Origin: Cryptomeria japonica
Lineage: Eukaryota > Streptophyta > Pinopsida > Cupressales > Cupressaceae
Assembly (NCBI RefSeq): GCF_030272615.1
Contig: NC_081411.1
Span: forward strand, 210,385,744 to 210,449,743
Direction of reading: 5' to 3'
DNA: 64,000 nucleotides
A program made the translations under genes and the position numbers. Position 1 is the first letter of the stretch; the number at the start of each line of letters is the position of its first letter. This document shows, in pieces, positions 33,647 to 46,620 of this stretch. The notes beneath the pieces were generated by a model. The model did not search any database. It saw only the letters and a program-made list of their open reading frames with translations, and was not told the origin of the DNA.

Positions 33647-35286
33647 CTATAGAAAATATGAACTCACTTGTAAACTATGATGATATACAGTGCAAAGATT
33701 CACAATTAAATGTTAACAACTTTCGGAGACATAGTTACATTTTAAAGCCTTAGATAAGGAATGATTTAATTTCCAAATCAGCTTCTTTTATTTCTTTTAT
33801 ATGGTAGCATTAAGGGCAGGGGGCGTCAAATCCTCATTACCAGCTCATGGGATGGACCACTTTGATACTTAGGGCATCAACCCTTCCACATTCTTTAACC
33901 TCTACTTCTTCAGTCTCTCTGTGAGGACTGTTAGCGTCAACCCTTCCACACTCTTTAACCTCTACTTCTTCAGTAAAGAGTTAGCGTAGGAAAATATTTA
34001 TGTATTTACCTATTCTAATAGAGAATAATAGTTATTCAAGATTGGGTAGAACAAATAATCGTAAATATATAATACGAGCTGTGCATAAGTAGGGACATAT
34101 CCCAATTAGATGTCAACTAATACTAATCAGGTTTCAGCTAACAATCTTTATGTACAGGAATAATCTCTCTTCTCATTTTCCTGCTCGTGGAACATATCTT
34201 GAATTGGAAGCCATAAAAAGAACTGAAAATAGAATGCCCTATTAAGATTTGGGTATCTTGGTGGTTGCTTTACTGAGTAATAAGTATGTAGCAAGACGTC
34301 ATATTGGGCCTTTTTCTTGGACTCACTGAAGCAAAGGTCATTCAGCGAGTTTGTTTGTCCATTTCAAACTCTATTCTATGAACGGATGGATGTTCAATAC
34401 CTAAGATGATCCACTACTTCTCTAATAAATGGCTAAGATGATCCACTACTTGTCTAATAAACGGCTATGGCTAGGGATATATAGATATTTTGGTTCTCCT
34501 AACTAATTATATCCAAAACATCTCAATTGTAATATCTAATAAAAACAGAACAAAATGTAGTTTCAGGGACTACAATAAAAAAAGAAGTGAATTTAGCCAC
34601 CTTCTAGCCACCTTAAGTTATAAAACATTCGTGGAGTAGAAGCTCCATCATCCTTCTCGTCCACATTACGGCTCCATAAGATCTCTCCTTGAAGCCCTGA
34701 TAATACTGTTAAGAGACTGTAAATTTACAGACAACCAGCCTAAAGGATTACTCGGAGGCTACGTATATACAATTAGTAACCCATTAGTTGCAATGTCTAT
34801 ATCTTTTGTCGAGATCTGTGACTAAAGCATAGTGGTTTGATCACTTAGTGACACAGTCATGTTTCATTCTTCTATGTTTGCGTACCCATAACGCAACTTT
34901 TCATGACACATGGAAATTCGGAAGTAACTTTTAAGGACTTTCTTTTGCCGCAGAATTATCGAACTATTGTATTTTGTTAAAAAAATATAACTAAGACTAC
35001 CAATGGAAAATCCTATAATGATGACTTTGTTTGTTTTTGGTTATTTTTTTGATTAATTGAATTGTTGAGCATTATCTAGTCATACCCCATGAAATAATGT
35101 ATTTTTTATTGAAATTTTAAATAAATATTAATTTTGTACTCGCCGAGCTCTTAAATGGTAGCATAGATTAATTGTGAGTTAACTTATTCCGAATAATTTG
35201 TAATTGAATCCAACGTTTATTTTTGCACAAATATTATTATTTGTGATGTAAATTAGGCTTATTTACACAAGTACGTTTACCCTTAA
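33647..35286. other. No gene seen; one short tandem duplication
   Basis: AT-rich DNA. Upstream exons of the alcohol dehydrogenase fragment would be expected here on the minus strand and were not found. A roughly 41-bp direct duplication lies at 33872-33973. Confidence 0.55.
33872..33973 (+). repeat. Direct duplication of about 41 bp
   Basis: The stretch running from GCATCAACCCTTCCACATTC to ACTTCTTCAGT near 33872-33912 recurs with two changes at 33933-33973, separated by 20 bp. Confidence 0.85.
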
Positions 35287-35500
35287 TTTACTCTCTTTAC
35301 GTATCCAACGGACATTTCCTATGGGTGTAGCCATTGAATCCAAAGAAACATTTGCAAGTATAAAGCAAAGCCTACAAACGCCCTTGAACACAACTTTGTA
35401 TACTTCTCCAAGTTTCTGAGCACTCCGGACTCGATTTAAAGAGCAGAGCTACATATTCGATTTGAAGAGCAGAGCTGCATATTTTATTTAAGATTTGATA
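35287..35500 (+). promoter_or_regulatory. Upstream region of F-box/kelch copy A
   Basis: About 50 bases around TTTACGTATCCAACGGACAT (35296-35315) match the region upstream of copy B (TTTACGTATACAAAGGGCAT, 58511-58530), so upstream DNA was duplicated with the gene. A TATAAAG at 35359-35365, 142 bp before the ATG, is a candidate TATA box. A 26-bp tandem repeat (35432-35457 and 35458-35483, CGATTTRAAGAGCAGAGCTR type) sits just before the ATG and is not in copy B. Confidence 0.6.
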
Positions 35501-36505
35501 ATGGATTTTATGGAGGAACTCCCTGAACAAATATTTTGGGACATCTTACTGAGAGTGCCATACAAATCTCAGTCAAGGATTAAGGAGCTGTTGAAACCTG
35601 CCAAAGAAATGATGGAATGTTTCAAATTTTATCAAGATAGAATTAGGTTTGGGCTGGCTACGAAATATATATGTTTCCTCGAGGGCGTTGGGATATCTAT
35701 ATATGACCCTATTAATCAATCATGTGAAATGCTCCCTCCTATTCCCACTGGATTTGAAATCGTAATGGTTTCTTAGATTGTGTGTGTTAAACATAAGATT
35801 ATTTTGCTAGGTTTAAAATATTATGGCTATTTTACTAAAAAGATTTTGATATATGATTTATTATCGAGTACATGGAAGCAAGGTGCCGAAATTCCCACTG
35901 CTACATCTCCATCCGTGTTTCCATGTTGTGCCTCACCTCAAGGATCAATTTACATTGCTGGAGGACATTCCGATTATAACTCCTCCACACGTACGTTTGA
36001 TGAACTCCATGAAGCAGCAGTTTACAAAGTAGATGAAGACAAGTGGGAGATTCTTCCAGAGATGCACCAAGGAATTGACTCTTGTAGAGGTGTTTTTATT
36101 CAAGGAGTGTTTTATGTGATTGGTATTTCGAATAATAGATGCCAATGATTTGATCCCAACAGTGGAATATGGACAACAATAGTAAAAATGTCTTTACGCA
36201 ATTCATGGTACGTCCATGTTTTGTGTACGTTTGGAGGACTATATGCGTTTGGATGGAATGGAGTAGAGCAATATAATTGGGAAGGAAATGTGTGGAGACA
36301 ATTGGAGCTCATTCCTCAACTGCTTTGCTTTGTTCGTGCCACAGTGTGGTGTGATCGAATTTTCCTGTGCGGATATTATCTTCCTGAAGTAGCTTCCATT
36401 GCTTATAAATCTGGAGCACCTCTGTCTGAGAGGTGGATTTCTGTAGACAAACCAGAAAATATTCTGGAAATGAATATCATAGCTCTAGGCACTATAGAAA
36501 TTTAG
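35501..36505 (+). pseudogene. F-box/kelch-repeat protein, copy A (two in-frame stops)
   Basis: A single-exon frame of 335 codons starts at ATG 35501. The N-terminus (residues about 3-50) is an F-box: EELPEQIFWDILLRVPYKSQ, then MMECFKFYQDRIRFGL. Kelch-type blades follow: SIYDPINQSCEMLPPIP, ILIYDLLSSTWKQGAEIP, GSIYIAGG with VYKVDEDKWEILPEM, FYVIGI with FDPNSGIWTTI, and LYAFGWNGVEQYNWEGNVWRQ. A TAG at 35774-35776 and a TGA at 36146-36148 interrupt it; copy B has Arg at both places. The phase never changes, so these are the only breaks. F-box proteins of this class recruit targets to SCF ubiquitin ligases; plant KFBs with this layout include regulators of phenylalanine ammonia-lyase. The actual target of this gene is unknown. 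It could be a recent pseudogene or, less likely, be read through. Confidence 0.9.
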
Positions 36506-37640
36506 TATATGACAACCTCCTCCATTAGTATATCATTCAAACCATTTGATTGTGCAATAGGGACATCATATATCTACTCTGAATCGTACAATTGGTGTTC
36601 TCCTAAATCATTTCATAGAATTATTTCAGTTTAATAGATAATTTTTAATTTATATTTTAGAAATAATCATCATATATGCATATACTTTATACCATTGGAT
36701 ATTTTTTATACTTGGTGAAACAATTTATCTCGATTTATCTTGTTAATTTGTTGAATTAAGTTGCTCTTAATAAATCCATCAATAAACAACTCTTTTTAAA
36801 TTAAGCAATTCTGAATGAAACTCCTCTCTTAACCGAATAATTTTGGACATAAATCTCGTAGTTTGAGATTGCAACAAAATTATATAAAATTGTTTTCCAT
36901 GATGTTCCTCTTTTCAAAGACCACACCAAAAAAAAGAACAAAAAATAAAAATATGAAATAAAGGAAACCACCGCCTGGGCACGATAAATTGCAACTTTGG
37001 TGGTATCTCTCTTTTCTGTTCATGGTCACCACTAGAGCATAAAATAAAATACAGTTCCTAAGGTTAGAGAGTATCTAAAAGAAAGTAGTTCTTAAGGTTA
37101 GAGAGTATATAAAAGAAAGTAGCTCTTAAGGTTAGAGAGTATATAAAAACAACAAAAGTTTTGGTTTAGAGAATTATTAATATATATTTATTTATATTAA
37201 TTATATATTTTTTTATTATCTATGTTTATTATGTTTTTATATTTTATGTATACTATTAAGATGAGATTTTTTCATTTTTATAATAATGAAAATAATTGTA
37301 GAAATTAAAATCAAAGATATTTATTTGTGTATCTCTTATTAATATATTGAGAGAATTTACATATTCATTGTAGATGAAGAGGAAAGCTTGCTTTTAAAGG
37401 GAAAGAAACTATAGTACTTATAGGAAGCTTGATATAAAAAATGTAGTACATGATAATTTGAATTCTATGAATTTTTCTATTATATGATATGTCTCACCTT
37501 CGTCAAAATATTGTTGAATTTCAAAAATATTGAACTCTTCTTAATGACATCAAAAGACAAGTTCAATTATGCCAAAGTTTTTTCTTTTGGTATACATTAG
37601 TATGAGGATCAATATATATCACTTATGTAAATAATGAGCT
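36506..37640. other. No gene seen; short tandem repeat
   Basis: Very AT-rich sequence downstream of copy A. The only structure I see is the 34-bp array at 37055-37148. Confidence 0.6.
37055..37148 (+). repeat. Tandem array, 34-bp unit, about 2.8 copies
   Basis: Units at 37055-37088, 37089-37122 and a partial one from 37123 each contain CTTAAGGTTAGAGAGTATAT with few changes. Confidence 0.93.
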
Positions 37641-37649
37641 GAAAAATAA

Positions 37650-38620
37650 TTGATAGTGACAAGAGATAATGGATTTTATTGCCTTGTGGACCTCCTCAAG
37701 GTAAGAGTAATGGGCTCATCCTATCCATCTTCCTTTGTATGCTCATACTACACATCATCTAAATTCTGTGAACCTTCATCTTCTTCTCCATCCTCGGATC
37801 CATCTATCTATTCTTCTACATGTGCATCTTTCTACTTCTCAATCTTTATTTCAAAGTGCATTGCCTTAGTTTTCTCCTTTGATTGTTCTTCATATGAGTA
37901 AGCTCTAAACTCACTAAAATAATATCTCTAGATCGAATCATTTTTTATCTTAGAGGATTCCAAATCTTATAGCCTTTTATGTTCTCACTACAACCAATAA
38001 AGATGCATTTCTAAGATTTTTTATCTAGTTTAGATTATTTCTCGAGGCACATGAAGAAAAGCCTCACAACCAAAGACCCTTAAGTGTGCGATTGATAGCT
38101 TTCTACAACTCCACACTTCATAAGGAGTTTCATCAATAAGAGCTAAACAAGGATATTTCTATCAAGCTTAGCACCATTCAATATGCTCATAACTCTTTCC
38201 ATTGTCATTCGGTTCATTCTTTTTGCTACCACATTTTGTTAGGGAGTGTAAGGAGTAGTTTTTTTTCAAACAATAGCTGCATGCTTATAGAACTCATCAA
38301 ATTCCCTTGAACAATATTTGCCTCTATTGCAAGTCCTCAACACTTTAATATTATTATCTAATTTCTTTTTCACTAAGGGCTTAAAATCCTTAGACTTGGT
38401 AAAACCTTTAGATTTAGAATGCATAAAATAAGTCAAAGTGTATCTCAAGATATCATCAATAAAGAAAACATACTGTTGAGATTTATCCAAAGAAACAACA
38501 TTCTTTGGACCACACATATCTGCATGAATAATCTCTAAGGATATTTTTTCCTTATAGATTCCTTGGTGAAATGATGAAATATTATGTTTACCAAACACAA
38601 TGTTCACAAAAATCATTTTT
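37650..38620 (-). pseudogene. Copia II integrase region (truncated element)
   Basis: On the minus strand an open frame (38616-38266) encodes the end of the integrase zinc region and the core start: FGKHNISSFHQGIYKEKISL, IIHADMCGP, YVFFIDDILRY and a C-terminal FDEFYKHAAIV. Other phases continue as HLRVFGCEAFLHVP near 38085-38044, the conserved post-core block, and a Glu/Asp-rich linker ending LRRSTRQ near 37690-37660. The RT and RNase H that should follow are missing, so the element lost its 3' half. The second Asp is degraded (TCNRGKYC where T-D-R-G is usual). Confidence 0.85.
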
Positions 38621-39909
38621 TTCCAACAAAATAATTAGAAAGACCATCAACCAACTTTTTATTGAGAATGGTCCTAAGAATTTTTTCACAAATGTGACCC
38701 AATATTTGGTGCCACATTATACATGTATTTTCATTTCTAGTTGCATTGGCATAATTACAAAAAATAGAGGCATTAAGCCTAAACAAAGTCCATATTTAAG
38801 ATCATTTAGCTATCACCAACCTCCCTCTTGCCACTTGCAACTAGATATGTCAATTATCACATTCACTCTTGAATCATTCAACTTGGATAAAGAAAGAATA
38901 TTTATCAAAAGTCTTGGAATAACTCTTCCATCATTGAAACATAATTTTACCTTTCATTTACCAGCCACCTTTTTGTATTGTTGGGACCAAGTAAAAAATA
39001 TGCCCATCATATTCTTTGTAGAAGGAGAAACACACCTTGTGAGGATTCATATGGTGAGAGGTTCCTAAATCAATAAGTCAACCATCATCACTAATAGTGT
39101 TAGAAAAAATAAATAAAATCAAAATCATCATCGGAAAAATTTTACATAGATAAATCAACATCATTTTTCTTAACTCTATATTCCTTCTTCACATGCCCTC
39201 TTTTCCCACAATTCCAATAATTTACTCTACTCTTTCTAGGGGTATTTTATTGTCCTTTAGACTTATCCCTCTTTTATCCCCTTCAGGATCTTTCTCATTG
39301 GACCTTTCTTGCACATGCAAGGAATCTTTCAACAAAACATTCATAGACTTTATTCTCACCTCTTCTAAAAGAAATATAAAAATCAAGTTGTTCATATTTG
39401 GCTTTCTACTATCACTGCTAATATCAAGAATTAGATTTTCTCAAGATTCAGGCAAAGAGAAAATAAATAAGATACATTTATCATAATCTTTTAATATAAT
39501 ATCTATTAGTGCAAGCATACTTATAATAAAATTAAAAGAATTCGAATGATCTATAATAGATTCACCCTTTTTCATTTTCAAATAATATAACCTTCTTTTG
39601 GGATAAGTTATTGGACAAACTTTTTGATTGATAAATATCAGTAATCCTCTTCCACAACTTCTATGTGGTATCTTCTGCAAAGACGTTCAAGAGGATGGAA
39701 TCAGTAAGAGACAATCAAATGGTTCCTCGTTCCTTCTTGTCTAATTTCTTCCAAGCATCATCATCCAAATTAGATTTATCGGGTTTATTTTCTTGTGAAA
39801 CTAGCAACCATTGATCTATTTCCTCTAAAAGATCTTTCATCTTCAATTTCCAAATCATGTAGCTAGTGCCATTGAATTTCTCAATATTTGTTTGATAATT
39901 ATAATTCAT
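38621..39909 (-). pseudogene. Copia II gag and protease
   Basis: Gag starts at ATG 39909 (minus strand) with MNYNYQTNIEKFNGTSYMIW, the typical copia opening. It continues with LYYLKMKKGESIIDHSNSFN (39594-39535). A zinc knuckle NCGKRGHVKKE lies near 39220-39188, and a protease-like LIDLGTSHHM near 39080-39050, with Leu replacing Ser of D-S-G. GAG-pre-integrase follows (MWHQILGHICEKILR near 38715-38670). Stops and phase changes are frequent. Confidence 0.85.
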
Positions 39910-39929
39910 GGCTTTCACTCCTCTTCTTA

Positions 39930-40600
39930 AATTTGAAAAACTATCAAATAACAGTTCCCACTACAATAGAAAACCTTTAAAAATTAAAGAGAAATACATC
40001 CCCTCTCAATAGAACCGTCAACTCTAATATTGAGAAATAAAGTGAAGAAATATTACAATATTACCTTTCTTATATGATTACAAATCTTAAAAATTTACCA
40101 AACCTTAAATTAAATCTAAAATTAACACATTATTTCACCATTCAACATAGATATAAAATCAACCATACCAAAAGGGACACTATATTTACATGGAGAAACC
40201 CTTTTGGAAAAAAAAAATCCACCAGAGAATGAGGGAAATTATATTATTATTCTTCAAAGTAGAGAATACTATAATAATACACTTCACTACACTTATATAA
40301 ATGATGTCAAACTAGATGGAAATAATGACCAACTAATTATTAAACAACTATGCATTGTCTCCAATATATAGTTAGATGGGAGAGGAGAAACCACTGCTAT
40401 TTTCCCAAAATAAGGGGCTAAAATAACTTGCAAACACTTGTGCCTTAGAAAATGAATAGATAATAGACACCATAAAATAATAGATAACTCTTCAAGTAAC
40501 ATTTCATGGGCGCTAATCCCAAATACACTTAGTCTTTACACATTTTGAGTGCTCCAAATCTTGTGATGACTACTTAGAACCCCAAATAGACACCTTTTCT
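39930..40600 (-). repeat. Possible 5' LTR/leader of Copia II
   Basis: The position is directly upstream of gag on the minus strand. A GAGAAACCCTTTTGG motif near 40194 resembles the GGGAAAACC..GGAGAAAAACC block in the Copia III LTRs. No second copy, clear primer site or target duplication was found, so the boundaries are guesses. Confidence 0.3.
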
Positions 40601-42918
40601 CAACCCAAACTAGATCTCCTTATGCATGAACCTTCATGTATATTTAATTACTTATTATGGATTTGAAAAGGAGTTTATTTTATCCATTTTCATTTATATT
40701 TATTTCCTCTTCATGTTTACCTCTCAAAAATACAATTACAAATAACCATAAAGTACAAATATTTAATATTTTTTGCACATGTGCTAGGGAACACTTTCCA
40801 AAGAACATGGAGATATATGAATGGCTTAGGATTAAAAGGTTAATATCACCTTATCCTAAAAATAATAACAAAAAAATTCATCAACCAAATATTCTATGAG
40901 GCCTCCTTGGCACAAATACGTGAACATTTCCAATCATATAAAGATAACCATATCCTACCACTGAAACCCAGGATACTAAGGGACCCTCACTACATAGAAG
41001 AAAAATGATTTAAGATTCTATCAATGACACTAAAAAAATAGAAGATCATCCAATATCTATTGGTGAATCCACATCACTTTCACAAGCTTCCATTGAATAA
41101 GAATATTGAGATCACCATGACATCAAGATAAAATTCCTTCTAATAAATATGATTCATGGACCAACCATGATCAAATAACTTGACACCAATAGCTCCCAAA
41201 GGGAATATTCAATTGACAATATCTAAACTAAGAAGATACAACACTACCTTATTATAAAATTAGGTAAAAAGAATAGGCCTCACTCCTTTCATCAAATGAG
41301 ACCTATATGTTGATGGTTCCTAATCTAATTTTGTATGAGATGAGAAATTAGATATTGAATTTCATGTATGTGATCTAGTTTGATGATGAAAAAATTATGT
41401 AATATAACAATAAAAGAAGATACAAAATGAGGAATTAAAATAGCAAGGTAAATATGGAATAGAGAAACCAAGAAGAACCTTGATCTAAACTTTAGACTAT
41501 ACTATATAGGATAAGGGTATTAAGTTTCCTATTTTGGAGGTTTGGAGAGATTTCAAAGATGACCAAAAATATAATTAGGAGTTTTTTACATGTATCTCCA
41601 AAAACTTTGCCTCAAAGTTGTAAGGTAGAAGCTTTATATGCCCTAGTTTGATGAATTTTTATTCATTTAATGTTTGTCATAGTCTACAATTATCTAATTT
41701 TATCTTTTATAACTCTATCATTATTATATTTTTACCTAAAAATATAAATAAATATTAAAAGTTTTGTATCATTTATCTCACTTTCCTAAGTCAAACCCTA
41801 TATTAGGGTTTCCACTTCTATTAAGGCTAATGATGAAATCTAAGTGCATGACCTTATTGAACACACCATGGGATTGAGAGGAGGGTGGGTGAATTTGTTT
41901 GGAACCTGAAAACTAATTTATAATCCTCTAAATGTAAACCATAATTAACTTCTTTGAAAACATGAAAAATGAAAGCACAAAGAACAAGACACATAACTAG
42001 GTCAGCCATTGATAAAATATACGTGAATTAAATAAAGTCAACCACATGAACCAAAAATACATAATTGGTCCACTCTAGGAGACAAAGAAGACCCAAATAC
42101 ATCACAACAAATCTTCCAAAGTTGATTCAAATTAATTGTACATGATAGAACATCTGCCAGAGTTAGCATCAACCATAATATTTAGAACAACGATGAAACA
42201 CATTGACTACTTGGCCGAAAAACATTACCCAATGCTAAATACTCAATATATATTTATACACAATACCATGAGACCCATATTAATATTATAACTCAACCTC
42301 CAATGCATACTAAAACCATAAGGTATGATCCAATTAATATAAACCACCTAACTCAACTACACACCAACACAACTGACAACATAAAACAACATAAATTTAA
42401 TTGTCAATAAAGACAACATTAAAAATTTGAACTATAACATTGCATGAACCATTTAAAATTATCCTCCAAGTCACAACACATGAATCACCATAGTATCTAA
42501 ATGAAAAGCATTCTCTAGACTAGTCTTGATAGACAAACTCTTTGTCAGCAAACCAACAAAACTAACTTCATCAATTGAGCAATTGAGAACTTGAAAAACA
42601 TGATAGTGCACAATCCATAGAATATAAATATTATATATATAACCATAGGCTATCAATATCAATAATTAGAGAAATGTAAAGAAATATTCTTGAAAGACAT
42701 TTAACTAATCTTTCCTACATATACACTAGCCTTCTGGAAACACCTCTTACTTACTCAATATCTTCACCAGGCAACATAACAATATCTAAACACTCATTTC
42801 TAGACCATACATAATGTTAGTGACAACAAATAGATAGGTTGACATCAATGATAACATGAGAAACACAACTCAAGTTTCCAACATACCTCACAAGGATAGA
42901 AAGTTATGAAATATGGTT
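40601..42918. other. No gene seen; possible LTR remnant
   Basis: AT-rich DNA without recognisable coding content. GATTGAGAGGAGGGTGGGTG at 41874-41893 resembles the CTTGAGAGGAGGGTAGTG in the Copia III LTR (about 44052), hinting at an unrelated or truncated LTR of similar type. Confidence 0.45.
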
Positions 42919-42923
42919 GACGA

Positions 42924-43152
42924 TATGAGAGTAATTAGAAATCAAAGCATTGCAGAAAGAAAATTGATATTATTCAATATAATCATATTGATTTTAAATT
43001 GATTAGCATCAGCAATATAAAGCCATTATTTTCCTAAACAACTACTAAAACTCCCTTATAGGAATATAAGTTTCCAACAACTAACAATATAACTAATTTA
43101 TTTGATTTAACTATTAACCTGAAAGTAACCTAATTAATGTAAAACTCCAATG
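42924..43152 (-). repeat. 3' LTR (229 bp) of the small LTR element
   Basis: It shares stretches such as TTGCAGAAAG, ATAAAGCCATTATTT and CTAACAATATAACTAATTTA with 52905-53133, with no net length difference. Confidence 0.85.
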
Positions 43153-43372
43153 TCCTCCTCCCCTTATTAAATTAGTTACAAAAAGAGTGGAATATTGCAA
43201 TGGTTTTTAATCTGACCCTTCTAGAGACTTTTAATGAAGCACCTTCACTAATCCTCCTCATTTACCTAGAAAATACTAAACAAATTGCATCAGTGGATCT
43301 CTTGACTATAGAACCTGTAACTATCTAAACAACATGAGAGCACATAAAAGTATTCCCACCCTCATGCACAAT

Positions 43373-43622
43373 GAGACACATTTCCTCCAAAATTCCACAT
43401 CTTCTCCAAGTGTGTCTAATGCATCCTTTAGTAATACAAATGAGACACCTCTCCTCTACAAGTCCACATCTCCTCTGAGTGTGTCTAATGCCTCCTCAAT
43501 TGCTCTAAAAAAAATCCTACCCTATTGAACAAATCATCAACCAAACATCTATGCATGAGAAACCTTTCCTCCTAGATTCCATATCTCCTCTGAGTGTGTT
43601 GAATGTCTTCTTAATTGCTTGA
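43373..43622 (+). repeat. Degenerate tandem repeat, three units of about 65-70 bp
   Basis: Each unit begins GAGA[C/A]AC, has TTCCTCC or TCTCCTC, and ends TGAGTGTGT[C/T][T/G]AATG followed by AATTGCT-like sequence. Units start at about 43373, 43442 and 43557. About 50 bp of other sequence separates the second from the third. Confidence 0.75.
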
Positions 43623-44012
43623 CAAATCACTAATCAAATGTGAATACACCAAATGCACCCACAAGAAATCTTTCTCGCCTTGCTCCTTAAAGGGACATAT
43701 AATGCCAAGTCCCCTCTTTTCTTCAGAGACACAAACATGGTGCTTCTCATGCAATGAATCATCCCTAAGAAAAAAGCTAGCTTGGGATGATAAAAAATTA
43801 CACTTTATTCATTTGATGTTGCAATATTATTTCCAAAAACACAAGAATGAGAGTTTTTCAAGGCCTTGTCATTTGTAACAAAGAGAACTCAAAAAGAACA
43901 AGAAATGTTCAACATATATGTGACCATGAGAAAATAAAATTTTACAATTTTCAAATGATAGATATATCTATAAAGCAGCCAAACTTCCCAATTTTAATAC
44001 CATTTCTCTTAT

Positions 44013-44883
44013 TGTAAGGAAGTTAAGTAGCGGAACAACTTCCTACACTAACCTTGAGAGGAGGGTAGTGAAAAAACTTTTACAGATCGTTACAGCAGTT
44101 TTAGAAACTTAACAGAAATAGACACAATAATATGCATACCATAACATAGTGATTTACGTTGGGAAAACCTTTCGGGAGAAAAACCCCACACTCCAAAGGA
44201 AGCTCAATATATTATTCAGCAATTAAGAATATATTATAATATACTTGCAGAGAAATCTCTTCATAGGAGTACCACTAATTAGAGACTCAGAGGTAACTCA
44301 ATCGCCATAAGACTCTTACACAAAACCTCTATCTCACACACCTCATATATAGGAGATACAATACAAGAAAACATCAAACGGTATTACAAATCCATGTTCT
44401 AAAACCACCCAATAAAGTAGAGTTGACCTTATCTCCCTTCTAGATTCCCTATGATGTGTTAAAACACACATCAACACATGTCCCTTCCTTTTATAGCTCA
44501 TTTATGTGTCTGATACATTTTATAATTCCTATTTTAGGAGTACAAATCTCTGGAGGCCATAACTTGAGAATAGTGTGTCCTATTGACGAACCGTTTGAAA
44601 CGTCATAAAGATTGCAAATTTCTCTAGTGCCTCACAAGTTGTTACATCGCAAAAACCCACTTTTCAAGGAATTTTGGGGCCACTAAATTTAAACCTTTCA
44701 TTGCACCCCTCTAAAAAGGAAACTTTAATATCTTCAAAACTAGTTGTGATCTAGCAGTGTAGCTTTACTGGAATGCTTTTCTAGACAACCAAAATATTCG
44801 AAGAGAATTTCATGCCAAAATGAAAACTTACTATAAATAGTAACCTCATGTGAATGCAAGGTTCAGACACTATTTTTCCAGCA
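44013..44883 (-). repeat. Copia III 3' LTR
   Basis: On the plus strand it starts TGTAAGGAAGTTAAGTAGCG and ends TTTTTCCAGCA. The same ends are found at 48873-49771. Confidence 0.94.
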
Positions 44884-46620
44884 TTCTCCCACTTGTCGAA
44901 CACCTTGAAAGAGAAGGAAGTATCTACATGATAAATTAATTTCTAGGGGCCATGAATCCCATAGAATCTGAACACCATCTGAACTTCTTTGTTCTCACAA
45001 CCTTAGTACAAGAATCTACAACATTCATCAAATTTTCTACCTTAACTAGCTTCACACTGCCATCTTTGATCATACCTCTGAAAAAATGATATTGAACATC
45101 AATGTTCTTGGTCTGGGCATGAAATGTCAAGTTCTTAGCTAGGCAAATTGCACTCTGACTGTCACAATAAATTGTCACTATGCCTTGTTTTATTCCAATA
45201 TTTGAACACTGTCTCTTAAGCCAAATGGCTTCTTTACAAGTGTGAGTAGCTTCCATATACTCTTCTTCTATAGTGCAAAAAGCAACCATAGCCCGTCGAT
45301 TACTCATCGAACTAATTACACCACCAAATAAAGTAAACACATAAGCACTAGCGGATCTTTTGCAATCAATACCACCTACCTAGTCTGAATCCACATAACC
45401 ATGAGTATCAAGGGACATCTCCTCTCCAATGAAATTACCATGATAACACAAAGAATACTCTGAGGTACTCTTCCAATATTTGAACTCTTTTGACTGCATC
45501 CCAATGAACTCTACCATGATTAGACATATATCTGAAAAGAACTCCCACTTCTTGGGAATTTTTTGGTTTAGTATAGACCATAGCATACATAAAACTTCCA
45601 ACTGCACTATAGTAAGGAACTCCTCTCATATCTTCCATCTCTGATGGGGATGTAGGACAATATGAAGAATATAATTTCATCCCAACTATAAAAAGAATAC
45701 ACAATGGTCAACAATCTTGCATGTTAAACTTTTGTAATAGTAAACTCACATACTTAGTCTCTCCTAGCAATAGATTTTTGTTCACTCTATCTCTTCTAAT
45801 TTCCATCCCAAGAATGTGCTTCCCTCCACCAAGATCTTTCATTTAAAATTTAGCTACAAGTGGAGACTTTAGTTCTCGAATCATACCTTTCCCTTTACCA
45901 GTGAATAGTTCATATCGTCAACATATAATGCAATGTACAGGAAATGATCACCATCAAATTTATAATAAACATAGTGATCTAATTTAGAATGTTCAAATCC
46001 CAAACTTAAGACATATGTATCAAATTATGGTACCACATCCTAGGACTCTTTTTGAGGCCATACACAAATCTTTAATTTACAGACCAAATTAATTTTACCT
46101 TTCACCACATAGTGCTCTGGTTGTGTCATATAAATATCCTCCTTAAAATCACCATGAAGGGAAGTTGTTTCACATCCATTTTCTCAACCTGAGAGTGTCC
46201 TTTTACAACCAACCATGCTTCACACTTTTCAATGCTTCCATTTGAACTAATCTATTTCTTGAACACCCATTTACAACTAATAGATTTTCATCCTTCAGGA
46301 AAATGTACAAGATCTCATGTATCATTCTTTTTCAAAGCTACCATTTCTTCGTCTATCACAATCTTCCAGGATTTTACATCATTCATACCTAATACCTCTT
46401 CTATAGATCTAGGTTTATCTATATTTGTATTCAAAGAAAAAATACATCTCCAATCATCAGGTGGTTGTCCATGTCTTGTAGACCTTTGAACAAGTTGAGT
46501 TGGAGGTTTTTCCTCCTCCTCCAAGGATTCAGAGCTAGATGATCTCTCCTCAACTTCTTGCCTATCAAGTGGTCTCAATTCAACTCTTTCAGGCGTTGAA
46601 GGGAATTTAATCATATCTTT
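44884..46620 (-). pseudogene. Copia III RT and RNase H
   Basis: RNase H is well kept in an open frame (45340-44936): SMSNRRAMVAFCTIEEEYME, AIWLKRQCSNIGIKQG, YCDSQSAICLAKNL and KNIDVQYHFFRGMIKDG. RT is more decayed. An open frame (46614-46315) carries the pre-RT linker RSTRHGQPPDDW and PRSIEEVLGMNDVKSWKIVI. Pieces such as SCKWVFKK, YGLKKSPRMWY and a degraded catalytic region near 45930-45900 are spread over phases. Part of the RT core appears shortened. Confidence 0.88.

Noticed and set aside
42471-42662. 63-codon minus-strand frame resembling the copia RNase H tail (LLTKSLSIKTSLENA)
   Set aside because: The resemblance is short and not supported by upstream RNase H motifs.
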